The notes: generated from the letters alone by a model not told the origin. A DNA stretch of 11,502 bases from Mageeibacillus sp. UBA5770 (GCA_002418705.1 DIEQ01000044.1:1-11502), one strand, 5' to 3'. Positions 1-7,650 are shown, numbered from the stretch's first letter. Numbers and translations: made by a program.

Positions 1-767
1 TTGGCATGCTCGTGCCTCTTTTCTGGATGATCAGTACCTCATTCAAGACAAAAGGTGCTCTGATGGCCCTGCCGATCCAGTGGATTCCCAAAGCGCCGAC
101 GTTCGATAACTTTTCCAGGCTCTATACCACGCCAGGGTTTGTAAGTTCGATGGGGAACAGCCTGATCGTTGCCGTCTCATCTGTTGTCCTGACGCTGATC
201 AGCTCCGCGCTCGGTGCCTTTGCCTTTGCCAAGATCAAATTCCGCGGCAGGGAAGCGATTTTCCTTCTTTATCTTGCTTCAATGATGATCCCGACGCAGG
301 TACTCTTTATCCCCCTGTACCTGATCATGTCAGAACTCAAATTAACAGATACGCTGACTTCACTGATTCTTCCCGGCCTGTTCCGTGCGTTCGCGGTATT
401 CATGCTTCGCCAGAAGATGATGACCATATCAAACGAATATATGGATGCAGCTGCCGTTGACGGTGCCTCACGCGGGAGAACCTTCCTTCAGATCATATCC
501 CCGATGTGTAAGGGAACTTTCGCCACGCTTGCGATCATCCTTTTCATGGAGTCCTGGAATGATTACCTGCTGCCGCTTGTCATGCTCCAGTCCAACAGCA
601 AGTTCACCATGCCGATCATTCTTAATGCGATGAGCGGACAATTCAAAAATCAATACAACCTGATGATGGCCGGCGCACTTATATCCATGGTTCCGATTCT
701 GATTCTATATGCGGTTGCACAGAAATATTTCAAGGCCGGCCTGCAGGTCGGAGGCGTTAAGGGGTAA
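1..767 (+). CDS. Carbohydrate ABC transporter permease, MalG type (5' end cut off by the window)
   Basis: Inner-membrane permease subunit of a CUT1-type sugar ABC importer, which pairs with a second permease, a lipid-anchored binding protein and an MsmK/MalK-type ATPase. The reading frame is open from the first complete codon (base 3), so the true start lies upstream. The first visible residues (MLVPLFWMISTSFK) are the end of the usual first helix, and about 25 N-terminal residues should be missing. Counting from the Met at base 6, further hydrophobic helices lie near 50-75, 84-108, 117-135, 172-190 and 220-243. The diagnostic EAA loop, EYMDAAAVDGASRGRTF, is at 144-160 and contacts the ATPase. 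The gene stops 7 bp before the GH31 gene, which implies co-transcription. The sugar is probably an alpha-gluco-oligosaccharide, inferred from the neighbours. Family assignment is secure; the substrate is not. Confidence 0.93.
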   Translation, partial: GMLVPLFWMISTSFKTKGALMALPIQWIPKAPTFDNFSRLYTTPGFVSSMGNSLIVAVSSVVLTLISSALGAFAFAKIKFRGREAIFLLYLASMMIPTQVLFIPLYLIMSELKLTDTLTSLILPGLFRAFAVFMLRQKMMTISNEYMDAAAVDGASRGRTFLQIISPMCKGTFATLAIILFMESWNDYLLPLVMLQSNSKFTMPIILNAMSGQFKNQYNLMMAGALISMVPILILYAVAQKYFKAGLQVGGVKG

Positions 768-774
768 AAGTATA

Positions 775-2880
775 ATGATAATAGATATAAAAAAGATCCT
801 CGTCGAGGGGAAAGCTTATACAATTGATGCCGGCAGGGAGTCGTTTACGGTCACAGGCGTGAGAAAGAAAGACGTTATCAGCATTCGTATTACCGGCAAA
901 TACAGCCATGTCTTCGGTCTCGGCGAACGCTTTGACACTCTTGACCAGGCCGGTCTGACAAGATCGGTCCGCGTACAGGAGAAGTTTACGCAGCAGGGCT
1001 CCCTGACATACATGCCCGTACCGTTTTTCTTTACGGATACCGGCACTGGCATATACATAGATACTTTGAGAATTGCGAAGATTTCTTTTGGGACCGATAT
1101 TGATATTGAACTCCCCTATGGGGAGTTCGAAAAATTACCGGATTTCCACTATTTTACCGGTACACCCGCCGAGATTCTCCGGGGGATGTCGGATCTTCTC
1201 GGCGTGTCGCCGCTGCCTCCGCGCTGGGCTTTTGGCCCCTGGATTTCCGGTAACCGCTGGAACAGCCGTGAAATTGTTGAATCACAGATGGAGATCTCCC
1301 TGAAGGAGCATTTCCCCGCCTCGGTGCTTGTTATCGAGGCATGGAGTGATGAGTCGACTTTCTACCTCTGGAACGATGCGGGATATAGTGAGACTTCAGG
1401 CGGGGAACCGCTTGGAATGAACGATCTGTCATATCCGGCAGGCGCAAAGTGGCCGTCTCCGCAGGATATGATTACTAAGCTGCACGATCATGGCATTCGG
1501 CTTATTCTCTGGCAGGTTCCGGTTCTCAAAAAACTTGAGCCCGGCCGTACATGCCTGCAGCATGACCGGGATATTTCTTATGCTTTAGAGCATGGATATG
1601 TGGTCACAAATGCTGACGGTACGCCCTATGTTATTCCGGCGGGACACTGGTTCTCCGGCTCTTTCGTGCCGGACTTCACGCTGCCGGAGGCAGCCCACTG
1701 GTGGTTCTCGAAGCGTCAGTATCTCACTGAGATGGGTGTTGACGGATATAAGACCGACGGCGGAGAATTTATATACGATGAGTCTGTCCGTTTCTCTGAC
1801 GGACGGACAGGCAAAGAGATGATCAATGAGTATCCGTGCCTGTATACGCATGCCTATGCTGCGAATAACGGACCCGATCAGGTTTTGTTCAGCCGTGCCG
1901 GATATACGCGTTCCCGATCCACACCGATACATTGGGCAGGCGATCAGATGTCGACATGGGAAGAAATGCAGCATTGTCTGACAGCAGGACTTTCCGCAGG
2001 ACTTGCGGGCATTACATATTGGAGTTTTGACATCGCCGGATTTGCCGGTCCGATGCCGGATCCTGAACTGTACGCCCGTTCCGTGCAGTGGTCGGTCTTT
2101 GCACCTGTCATGCAGTGGCACTCCGAACCGATCGGAGGTCAGTTTGCAGAACTTATGGCTTCACAAGAGAAAGTTAACGACAGAAGTCCCTGGAATATCG
2201 CCGCATATTACGACAGGCCGGAACTTGTGGATCAGCTGCGTTTTCATTTTGCACTTCGTATGAATCTTCTTCCGAGCATTTATTCCTATGCGATTGAAAG
2301 CGGGAAGACTGGTCTCCCGATGATGCGGCCCCTTATGCTTGACTATCCGCAGGACGCGCATGCTTATGGTGTTGCCGATGAATATCTTTTCGGGAACCTT
2401 CTGACTGCACCTGTGCTGACCGCAGGTAAGATGGAAAGGTCTGTCTATATACCCGAGGGCGCCTGGACGAATCTATGGACAGGGGAGACGGTATTCGGAC
2501 CCTGTGAGATGCCTTTTCTAACCGGCGGGGAAAGAATACCCGTATTCCTTCGATCCGGAAAAGCTCTTCTCCTTGACCTTGATCAGGGCCGGGAGCCCGG
2601 AGTATGGCTGAAAAACGGGGAGGCCGGCTTGCTTCCCCTTGAAGATACACTGTACCTGGGACTTGCCGGAACAAGAGGCGCCGATGCCTTCTATACTGAT
2701 ACGGACAGAATTCTGTCGGTTCAGTGGGATGAAGAGCAGATCACTTTCAAAATTACCGGCGCATCTCAGGAGCCGGGCACATCCCTTCCTGTCGAAAAGA
2801 CCTCGCGCATGCTTCTAAAAGATATGGAAGCAGTACGCCAGTCAACATTAGGACTGGCAATTTACAAGATATCACTCTAA
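775..2880 (+). CDS. Glycoside hydrolase family 31 alpha-glycosidase
   Basis: Retaining exo-alpha-glycosidase of 701 residues, probably cytoplasmic because no signal peptide is visible. It would hydrolyse alpha-linked oligosaccharides brought in by the upstream permease. The N-terminal beta-sandwich includes the usual FGLGERFD stretch (about residues 45-52). The barrel starts near LPPRWAFGPW (147-156). The predicted nucleophile is Asp328 in GYKTDGGEF and the predicted acid/base is Asp390 in HWAGDQ, a spacing typical of GH31; SFDIAGF follows downstream. The ATG at 775 was chosen because AAGGGG lies 10 bp upstream and 7 bp separate it from the permease stop. The in-frame ATG at 709 lies inside the permease gene and has no ribosome site. 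GH31 covers alpha-glucosidases, isomaltosidases, alpha-xylosidases and others. KTDGGE, rather than the common KTDFGE or WxDMNE, and the loop EAWSDESTFYLWND do not let me name the substrate. Alpha-glucosidase is favoured because pgmB follows. Confidence 0.93.
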   Translation: MIIDIKKILVEGKAYTIDAGRESFTVTGVRKKDVISIRITGKYSHVFGLGERFDTLDQAGLTRSVRVQEKFTQQGSLTYMPVPFFFTDTGTGIYIDTLRIAKISFGTDIDIELPYGEFEKLPDFHYFTGTPAEILRGMSDLLGVSPLPPRWAFGPWISGNRWNSREIVESQMEISLKEHFPASVLVIEAWSDESTFYLWNDAGYSETSGGEPLGMNDLSYPAGAKWPSPQDMITKLHDHGIRLILWQVPVLKKLEPGRTCLQHDRDISYALEHGYVVTNADGTPYVIPAGHWFSGSFVPDFTLPEAAHWWFSKRQYLTEMGVDGYKTDGGEFIYDESVRFSDGRTGKEMINEYPCLYTHAYAANNGPDQVLFSRAGYTRSRSTPIHWAGDQMSTWEEMQHCLTAGLSAGLAGITYWSFDIAGFAGPMPDPELYARSVQWSVFAPVMQWHSEPIGGQFAELMASQEKVNDRSPWNIAAYYDRPELVDQLRFHFALRMNLLPSIYSYAIESGKTGLPMMRPLMLDYPQDAHAYGVADEYLFGNLLTAPVLTAGKMERSVYIPEGAWTNLWTGETVFGPCEMPFLTGGERIPVFLRSGKALLLDLDQGREPGVWLKNGEAGLLPLEDTLYLGLAGTRGADAFYTDTDRILSVQWDEEQITFKITGASQEPGTSLPVEKTSRMLLKDMEAVRQSTLGLAIYKISL

Positions 2881-2890
2881 GGAGATTTAT

Positions 2891-3556
2891 ATGGAAAAAT
2901 ATATTGGCGCCATCTTTGATTTAGATGGGGTCCTGGTTGATACTGCCAATTTTCACTTTTTGGCATGGAAAGACCTGGCAGACCAGCTTGAAATTCCCTT
3001 TGACAGTGGTGACAATGAGCGCTTAAAAGGAGTAAGCCGGATGGACTGCCTGTCAATTCTTCTGTCACTGGCTGTTCCCGGATCGAAAAGTGACAGGGAA
3101 TTCTCTTTTACAGAACAGCAGGAATTCGCTGATCGTAAAAACAGCCTGTATGTCGAAAAAATCCGGACTTCCAAGGATTTGCAGCCTCTCCCGGGCGTCA
3201 CCGGGACGCTGCGCGGACTTCGGAAGGCCGGCATCCGAACAGCCATTGCATCTTCGAGTAAGAATGCGCCTCTCATTGTTGAGCGTCTTGGATTGACTTC
3301 CGAATTTGATGCAATTGTTGACGGACGCCATATCGTAAATTCAAAACCGGATCCCGAAGTATTTCTGCTGGCCGCGCAAAAAATCGATATCCCGCCTGAG
3401 CGGTGCATCGTATTTGAAGATTCCGCAGCCGGTATTATCGCAGCCGAAAAGGCCGGCATGTATGCTGTTGGAATTGGTCATCCGGAGAATTTAACCGGGG
3501 CTGATCTTGTGCTGCCCGGTATGGAACCGGATCGAATTCTGCGGCTTTTTATGTAA
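2891..3556 (+). CDS. pgmB: Beta-phosphoglucomutase (HAD superfamily)
   Basis: Interconverts beta-glucose 1-phosphate and glucose 6-phosphate through an aspartyl-phosphate and a beta-glucose 1,6-bisphosphate intermediate in the cytoplasm. The 221-residue length matches the family. FDLDGV gives Asp10 (nucleophile) and Asp12 (acid/base). TANFHFLAWK follows, with Thr18 and His22 matching the Lactococcus lactis enzyme's Thr16 and His20. KGVSR (46-50) is the substrate-selecting cap loop characteristic of beta-PGM rather than general HAD phosphatases. ASSSKN is motif II, SKPDPEVF supplies the motif III Lys and VFEDSAAGI the Mg-binding acids. A GGAG at 2881-2884 directly abuts the GH31 stop codon, 6 bp before the ATG, so the two genes are surely co-translated. 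The enzyme normally uses beta-G1P from an inverting GH65-type phosphorylase; none is visible, so one may be encoded upstream. Confidence 0.95.
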   Translation: MEKYIGAIFDLDGVLVDTANFHFLAWKDLADQLEIPFDSGDNERLKGVSRMDCLSILLSLAVPGSKSDREFSFTEQQEFADRKNSLYVEKIRTSKDLQPLPGVTGTLRGLRKAGIRTAIASSSKNAPLIVERLGLTSEFDAIVDGRHIVNSKPDPEVFLLAAQKIDIPPERCIVFEDSAAGIIAAEKAGMYAVGIGHPENLTGADLVLPGMEPDRILRLFM

Positions 3557-3567
3557 GTGAGAGGCGG

Positions 3568-3646
3568 TCCGGCAGCAGTCTTAACATACCCTGACTATAT
3601 GAACAGATAGGGTATATAATGTAATTAAGAATGAACTGCTGCCGGA
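3568..3646. repeat. Long nested inverted repeat surrounding a promoter
   Basis: Three pairs of arms nest inside each other. TCCGGCAGCAGT (3568-3579) is perfectly inverted as ACTGCTGCCGGA (3635-3646). CTTAA (3580-3584) is inverted as TTAAG (3625-3629). ATACCCT (3586-3592) is inverted as AGGGTAT (3609-3615). The element would form a long imperfect cruciform or RNA hairpin. No T-run follows the outer arm, so it is not a standard terminator. The inner arms straddle the -35 and -10 of the promoter at 3591-3620, so an operator is possible. A small MITE-like or REP-like repeat is the other main option, but no second copy is seen in this window. Confidence 0.7.
3591..3620 (+). promoter_or_regulatory. 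Predicted sigma-A type promoter for the PF06541 gene
   Basis: A perfect TATAAT lies at 3615-3620, and CTGACT (4 of 6 match to TTGACA) at 3591-3596 with an 18-bp spacer. It would start a transcript near 3627 leading into the gene at 3679. It sits within the nested inverted repeat, whose inner arms overlap both elements. Confidence 0.55.
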
Positions 3647-3678
3647 TGCTCCGGCGTTGTGAAAGATAAGGCAGGCAG

Positions 3679-4326
3679 ATGAATGATTCGTTTGCATCTG
3701 GTTATAACTTTTACAAGATAATTTGGACTTTTATCATTTTTAGTGTATTTGGTTTTTTCTTTGAAATAGCTATGTTTTATTTACAGCATGGCAGGTTTCT
3801 GATGTTTTTCGGACTTCTTCATATTCCCTTCAGCCAGGTGTACGGACTCGCTGCTGTCATTGCCGTAAGTATCTCCAGCCTTTTGCGTAAAGTTGACGGT
3901 GTGATTGTCTTTTTGTTTTTTTCTTTCCTTGGTGCTGTGTACGAATATATTATGAGCGTGATTGAAGAACGTGTCTTTGGGTTTGTGTCATGGGAATACA
4001 GTAAAATAACGTGGAATGTGGGCGGGCGCACAACAATTACTTTGGCGTTTATATGGGGGGTCATGGCGATGTTCATCGTCCTGTATCTTTATCCGTTTGT
4101 CAGCAGACAGATTGAACGAATTCCGAACAGGAAGGGAATTGTCTTAACCTGGCTGGTTATCGTCATCCTTTTTTTCGATGCTGTCCTGACAGTCTCAGCT
4201 CTTCAAAGATACGGTGAAAGACATGATAATTTGCCGCCATCGAACTCTTATGAGGAATATTTGGATGCGCATTATCCGGATGAACATCTTCTGTCCATTA
4301 TGCCGAGCCTTCAGTATAGAAAATGA
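3679..4326 (+). CDS. PF06541-family membrane protein (putative ABC-transporter type IV)
   Basis: Multi-pass membrane protein of 215 residues and unknown function. Hydrophobic segments lie near residues 12-33, 51-68, 73-92, 119-140 and 152-173. Features seen in the PF06541 family are an early FSVFGFFFEIAMFYLQHGRF segment, a VYGLAAV stretch after a short loop, an acidic EYIMSVIEERVFGF segment, then WEYS and NVGGRTTITLAFIWG. The family name implies ABC transport, but its members have no ATPase and no proven activity that I know of, so that label should be treated with caution. The soluble C-terminal tail (from about residue 175) is polar and rich in Tyr and acidic residues. A weak ribosome site, AAGG at 3668-3671, precedes the ATG. 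It follows its own promoter and precedes an MFS gene by 56 bp, so the two may be co-transcribed. Confidence 0.8.
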   Translation: MNDSFASGYNFYKIIWTFIIFSVFGFFFEIAMFYLQHGRFLMFFGLLHIPFSQVYGLAAVIAVSISSLLRKVDGVIVFLFFSFLGAVYEYIMSVIEERVFGFVSWEYSKITWNVGGRTTITLAFIWGVMAMFIVLYLYPFVSRQIERIPNRKGIVLTWLVIVILFFDAVLTVSALQRYGERHDNLPPSNSYEEYLDAHYPDEHLLSIMPSLQYRK

Positions 4327-4338
4327 CGCTGTTTGGTT

Positions 4339-4344
4339 TATAAT
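4339..4344 (+). promoter_or_regulatory. Candidate -10 element before the MFS gene
   Basis: A perfect TATAAT sits in the short gap between the PF06541 and MFS genes. It is followed by GTAA, so the ten bases TATAATGTAA are identical to those at 3615-3624. No convincing -35 is seen 16-18 bp upstream (ATAGAA at 17 bp), so the MFS gene may depend partly on read-through. Confidence 0.3.
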
Positions 4345-4382
4345 GTAAAAGTTAAAATCATTCGGGAAGGCGTAAAAGGCAT

Positions 4383-5573
4383 ATGACAGAAATGATTAAT
4401 GACCGGAAAACGGGTTCTTTCCAGGCTTTCCTCTTACTTACAATTGTGTCCGTTTTCTGGTTCTCTCAATATGTATACATGCCGTATCAGGCGACTTATT
4501 TGTCCTCAGCCGGTATAGGTTCGTCATGGGTGGGGATTGTTATCGGAGCCTATGGCTTCTCACAGCTGGTGCTTCGGATGCCGGTCGGGCTGATGGCAGA
4601 CCGGCGGGGGAGGCATAAGCCTTTTATTATGCTGGGTATTATCTCGGCAGGAACAGCGTCTCTGATCCGCATTTTTTCTCCGGGCGGATGGGGATTCCTG
4701 ATTGCCAACCTTCTTTCCGGATTGGCTTCAGCGATGTGGATTTCTTTTATGGTATTGTTTTTTTCGTATTTTCATAAAGAAAAAATGCAGAAGGCCTCCG
4801 GCATGGTTGTCGCAGCCAATAATTTCGGCATACTGCTCGGCTTTGTAACAGCTACACTTTTGCATGAGCGCTTTGGTATGAGGCTGCTATGTATATTAAG
4901 TGCTGCAGCTGCCGTTCCTGCTTTTTTTCTTGCCATGCTTATCAGGGAGCCGGATATCGAATTTGAATCTCTTCCTGTCAGAGATTTGATATCTGTTTAC
5001 TCCGATAAACGCCTTCTGGTTTTTTCATTACTAGCCCTGATTCAGCAGGGGGTACAGCTTTCAACCTCGATGTCTTTTACCACGCAGGTTGCGCTCTCCC
5101 GCGGTGCAGAAAGCTGGCAGATCGGACTCTGCTCCATCATTTATATTCTGACAGCTGTCATCAGTTCCTATTTTGCAGCTTCCAGGACAGCACTGAAGAG
5201 AGGTGCCCGGTTCTGGATTCCCGTAATCATGATATGCCTGGCAGCCTATTGCATACTGATACCGAATCTGCCTTCTGTTGAGTGGATCTATCTTGCCCAG
5301 ATGCTGTCCGGATTCTCAACGGGAATACTGTTTTCCTTCTGCGCATCTGAGGCGATGAAGAATATTCCGAAAGAAAAACGATCAACAGCGATGGGGTTTT
5401 TCCAGGCGGTTTATGCCATTGGTATGACAACTTTCCCCATGCTTACCGGGGCTATTACGCAGGCTTCTGATATCAGGACGGCATTTTACAGCCTTGCGGG
5501 TATCATCGCAGCCGGGTTTGCAGGCGCTGTGTTCTTCTATCGGACCGGCCGGAGCGTATCCGAAAATAATTAA
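4383..5573 (+). CDS. Major facilitator superfamily transporter
   Basis: Integral membrane protein of 396 residues, the usual size for a 12-helix MFS carrier that moves small solutes using an ion gradient. The loop between helices 2 and 3 carries motif A as GLMADRRGRHKP (residues 69-80). The two six-helix halves are joined by a polar loop around residues 185-210 (REPDIEFESLPVRDL). The closest resemblance by eye is to drug-efflux or YbfB-like MFS proteins, but substrate and direction cannot be read from the sequence. The start is the first ATG in frame, with AAAAGG 3 bp upstream and GGAAGG 12 bp upstream, so the ribosome site is not ideal. The gene ends on TAA at 5571-5573, overlapping by 4 bp the end of the histidine kinase gene on the opposite strand. 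Confidence 0.9.
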   Translation: MTEMINDRKTGSFQAFLLLTIVSVFWFSQYVYMPYQATYLSSAGIGSSWVGIVIGAYGFSQLVLRMPVGLMADRRGRHKPFIMLGIISAGTASLIRIFSPGGWGFLIANLLSGLASAMWISFMVLFFSYFHKEKMQKASGMVVAANNFGILLGFVTATLLHERFGMRLLCILSAAAAVPAFFLAMLIREPDIEFESLPVRDLISVYSDKRLLVFSLLALIQQGVQLSTSMSFTTQVALSRGAESWQIGLCSIIYILTAVISSYFAASRTALKRGARFWIPVIMICLAAYCILIPNLPSVEWIYLAQMLSGFSTGILFSFCASEAMKNIPKEKRSTAMGFFQAVYAIGMTTFPMLTGAITQASDIRTAFYSLAGIIAAGFAGAVFFYRTGRSVSENN

Positions 5574-6925
5574 CTGCCGCGCGAATGATCCGGGCATGTT
5601 TCAAACCAGAACACCGTATTTTGTTCATCACTTGTCACACCATAGCGGACAGCGTGCTGATCGAAGATACTCTTAACGATAGCCAGTCCGAGTCCTGTGC
5701 CAAGAGGTTTTCCGGTGTCAATCTGATCTGCCCGATAATACCGCTCCCAGATTCTTGACTGTTCGTCCTGCGGGATAGGTGCTCCCTGGTTGGCCACTTC
5801 AATGCGGCACAGGCTGTTTTGTTCGATCGCAGTCATTTCGATGACCGTGCCGGTCTTTGCGTGATTCATCGCGTTGTTGAGGAGATTGTGCATGACCTGA
5901 TCAAAACTCTCCCGGTCAAAGGATATATTTACATCAGGACAATTCATCTGAAGACTCACATGATGACGCGATGCCTCCAGTTCAAACTGCTTTTGTAGTT
6001 GCTTAAAAACGGAACACACAGGAAATGCTGTAAGGTTTGGCTGCCGGACACCGGACTGCAGCCGGGAATAATCAAGTATATCCCTGACTACCCGCGTCAG
6101 GCGCGATGCTTCGTCTGCTATGATGCCCAGCTGTTCTGTTCTCTTGGCTTCGATTGGCCAGGTAACATCACGGACGGTCTCGGCATACCCCTGGATTACT
6201 GCAAGCGGAGAACGCAATTCGTGCGATACATTTGCAATTAATTCCTGCCGTAATTTCTCGGTTCGTCCCAATTCAGCACCTAAATCATTCAGCGCTTCCG
6301 TCAGCTGGCCGATCTCATCCTGCGACTGCACAGGCAGGCGGACATCAAACTTGCCCGACGCCAGTTCCCGGGCTGCACGGGTCACTGAACGGATCGGGCG
6401 CGATAGTTTTCCGGAAAGAAAAACAGCAAGAATGACGGACAGAATAACCAGTACGACAGTGACGATCCACAGCTGCCGGTTCAGGAGCTGCGCCGAAGCA
6501 TCGAGGTCGGCCAGTGAAAAGACGGCGAACAGATAATTGCCGTCCTGAAGTTCATGCCCCAGTAAGGCGTAACGGGAAACACCGGTATTGGCCTTGAGGT
6601 AAACCGGAGTGCCGTCTGTCTGTGAAGGAATCATTGTCTGCGCAGTCCTGACCATGAGCATCATCATAGGGAGTCCCTGTGAACGGTATGCAGTTCTGCC
6701 GCTGCTGTCGAGCACTATCAGGCTGACATTGAGATCCTCAGCCAGAATATCATAATCAACAGCGTCACTTTCGGAAGCCTGCGTAATTTTGAGGTTGACC
6801 GAGTTAACGCGCTCATTCAAGTAAATATTTCTCATGAATCCGGCCTGTACAATCCACAATACACCGATTGTAAGGACCGCCATGCTTATAAATCCCAGGA
6901 ACAGCTTCATCCCGATATGCTTCAT
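5570..6925 (-). CDS. Sensor histidine kinase, HAMP/HisKA/HATPase_c type
   Basis: Membrane sensor kinase of 451 residues that autophosphorylates on His and passes the phosphate to the response regulator encoded just upstream. Helix 1 is at residues 7-27, an extracellular sensor region at about 28-151 and helix 2 at about 152-171, followed by a HAMP linker (about 172-224). The H-box NVSHELRSPL places the phospho-acceptor at His235. The N-box is HNLLNNAMNHA (346-356). The G1 region is VANQGAPIP, with Asn in place of the usual DxGxG, a form common in Firmicute kinases. The G2 box is GTGLGLAIVK (409-418). The ATG overlaps the regulator's TGA as ATGA, which implies translational coupling. The sensor region matches no domain I recognise, so the signal is unknown. 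Confidence 0.95.
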   Translation of the reverse strand: MKHIGMKLFLGFISMAVLTIGVLWIVQAGFMRNIYLNERVNSVNLKITQASESDAVDYDILAEDLNVSLIVLDSSGRTAYRSQGLPMMMLMVRTAQTMIPSQTDGTPVYLKANTGVSRYALLGHELQDGNYLFAVFSLADLDASAQLLNRQLWIVTVVLVILSVILAVFLSGKLSRPIRSVTRAARELASGKFDVRLPVQSQDEIGQLTEALNDLGAELGRTEKLRQELIANVSHELRSPLAVIQGYAETVRDVTWPIEAKRTEQLGIIADEASRLTRVVRDILDYSRLQSGVRQPNLTAFPVCSVFKQLQKQFELEASRHHVSLQMNCPDVNISFDRESFDQVMHNLLNNAMNHAKTGTVIEMTAIEQNSLCRIEVANQGAPIPQDEQSRIWERYYRADQIDTGKPLGTGLGLAIVKSIFDQHAVRYGVTSDEQNTVFWFETCPDHSRGS

Positions 6926-7602
6926 TTGCAGCCTCCGATTTCAAAACGGTATCCGGTTCCCCACACCGTCGCAATGAGTGTGCGGCAGGGTCCGAGCTTA
7001 TCGCGCAGGCTTCGTACATGCGTATCAACCGTCCTTGCGTCGCCGAAATAATCGTAACCCCAAATATGGTTGAGAAGCTGGTCCCGCGTAAACGCGTTGC
7101 CGGGCCGTGAGGCTAAAAAAGACAGCAGTTCATATTCTTTTGGTGTCAGGGCGACGGGTTCATTGTCTATCAGCAGAATGTGGGCTGCCAGATCCAGTTT
7201 CAGGCTGCCAAATACGAGTGTCTTCATATCCTGCGTCAGGGCTCCCGACCGCTTCAGCAGCGCTTTCATGCGTGCAATCAATTCGCGCGGACTGAATGGC
7301 TTGCTGATATAGTCATCAACGCCAAGTTCGAACCCCAGGAGCCGGTCATACTCTTCATCCCTCGCCGTAAGAAGGATGACAGGTACGCTGCTGTCCCTGC
7401 GCAGCAGTTTGAGCGTTGTCCAGCCATCCATTCGGGGCATCATAACATCGAGAATGATCAGGGAAAAGTCTTCGCCGGTAAAAAGCTTCATAGCTTCTTC
7501 ACCGTTGCCGGCTTCTGTGAACTGCCAGTTCTCAGCCTGCGCATACTCACGGATTATAGACCGGATATGTGGATCGTCATCAACCAGTAAAATATGAATC
7601 AT
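6922..7602 (-). CDS. OmpR/PhoB-family response regulator
   Basis: DNA-binding partner of the histidine kinase, 226 residues. The receiver domain carries the acidic pair Asp8/Asp9, phospho-acceptor Asp52 in LDVMMPRMDG, Thr79 in LLTAR and Lys101 in ISKPF. The C-terminal winged helix (about 128-223) shows LTPKEYELLSFLA, TRDQLLNHIWGYD and RTVDTHVRSLRDKLG, ending in VWGTGYRFE, all typical of OmpR/PhoB. The start at 7602 (MIHILLVDDD) was chosen because GGGAGGTG lies 8 bp upstream. The alternative ATG at 7620 would put that ribosome site inside the gene. The likely targets include its own promoter region and the divergent secreted-protein gene, inferred from layout and from repeats in the shared intergenic region. 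Confidence 0.96.
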   Translation of the reverse strand: MIHILLVDDDPHIRSIIREYAQAENWQFTEAGNGEEAMKLFTGEDFSLIILDVMMPRMDGWTTLKLLRRDSSVPVILLTARDEEYDRLLGFELGVDDYISKPFSPRELIARMKALLKRSGALTQDMKTLVFGSLKLDLAAHILLIDNEPVALTPKEYELLSFLASRPGNAFTRDQLLNHIWGYDYFGDARTVDTHVRSLRDKLGPCRTLIATVWGTGYRFEIGGCK

Positions 7603-7610
7603 CAGCAGTT

Positions 7611-7618
7611 CACCTCCC
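7611..7618 (-). promoter_or_regulatory. Strong ribosome binding site that fixes the response-regulator start
   Basis: On the - strand this reads GGGAGGTG, nearly a perfect anti-Shine-Dalgarno match, 8 bp before the ATG at 7602. It rules out the in-frame ATG at 7620, which lies upstream of it. Confidence 0.8.
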
Positions 7619-7644
7619 ATATTTCGAGTATATCAGTAACCATC

Positions 7645-7650
7645 ATTATA
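7645..7650 (-). promoter_or_regulatory. Candidate -10 for the response regulator/kinase operon
   Basis: The - strand reads TATAAT here, 42 bp upstream of the regulator ATG. The -35 at 17 bp (TTATAT) is poor, which would fit a promoter needing an activator. A second TATAAT on the same strand lies at 7678-7683, also with a poor -35. The whole stretch 7640-7690 is AT-rich, so chance matches are likely. Confidence 0.3.

Noticed and set aside
709..774. 22-codon upstream extension of the GH31 gene
   Set aside because: It lies within the permease coding sequence, lacks a ribosome site and does not resemble the GH31 N-terminus; the ATG at 775 is better placed.
1585..2121. 178-codon open frame on the - strand inside the GH31 gene
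   Set aside because: It is fully antisense to strongly conserved GH31 catalytic motifs, its protein is Arg/Cys-rich without recognisable domains, and no ribosome site was seen.
2953..3459. 168-codon open frame on the - strand inside pgmB
   Set aside because: It is opposite a clear beta-phosphoglucomutase with intact motifs and has no family resemblance; it is a coding-frame shadow.
3568..3660. Rho-independent terminator after pgmB
   Set aside because: The inverted repeat has no T-run on either side and its loop contains a promoter, so it is described as a nested repeat instead.
5765..5800. Histidine kinase G1 box without the usual DxGxG
   Set aside because: The NxG form (VANQGAPIP followed by IWERYYRAD) is common in functional Firmicute kinases, so it is not evidence of a dead enzyme.
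6120..6536. 138-codon open frame on the + strand inside the histidine kinase gene
   Set aside because: It is antisense to the HAMP and H-box coding region, with Ser/Arg-rich composition typical of an artefact.
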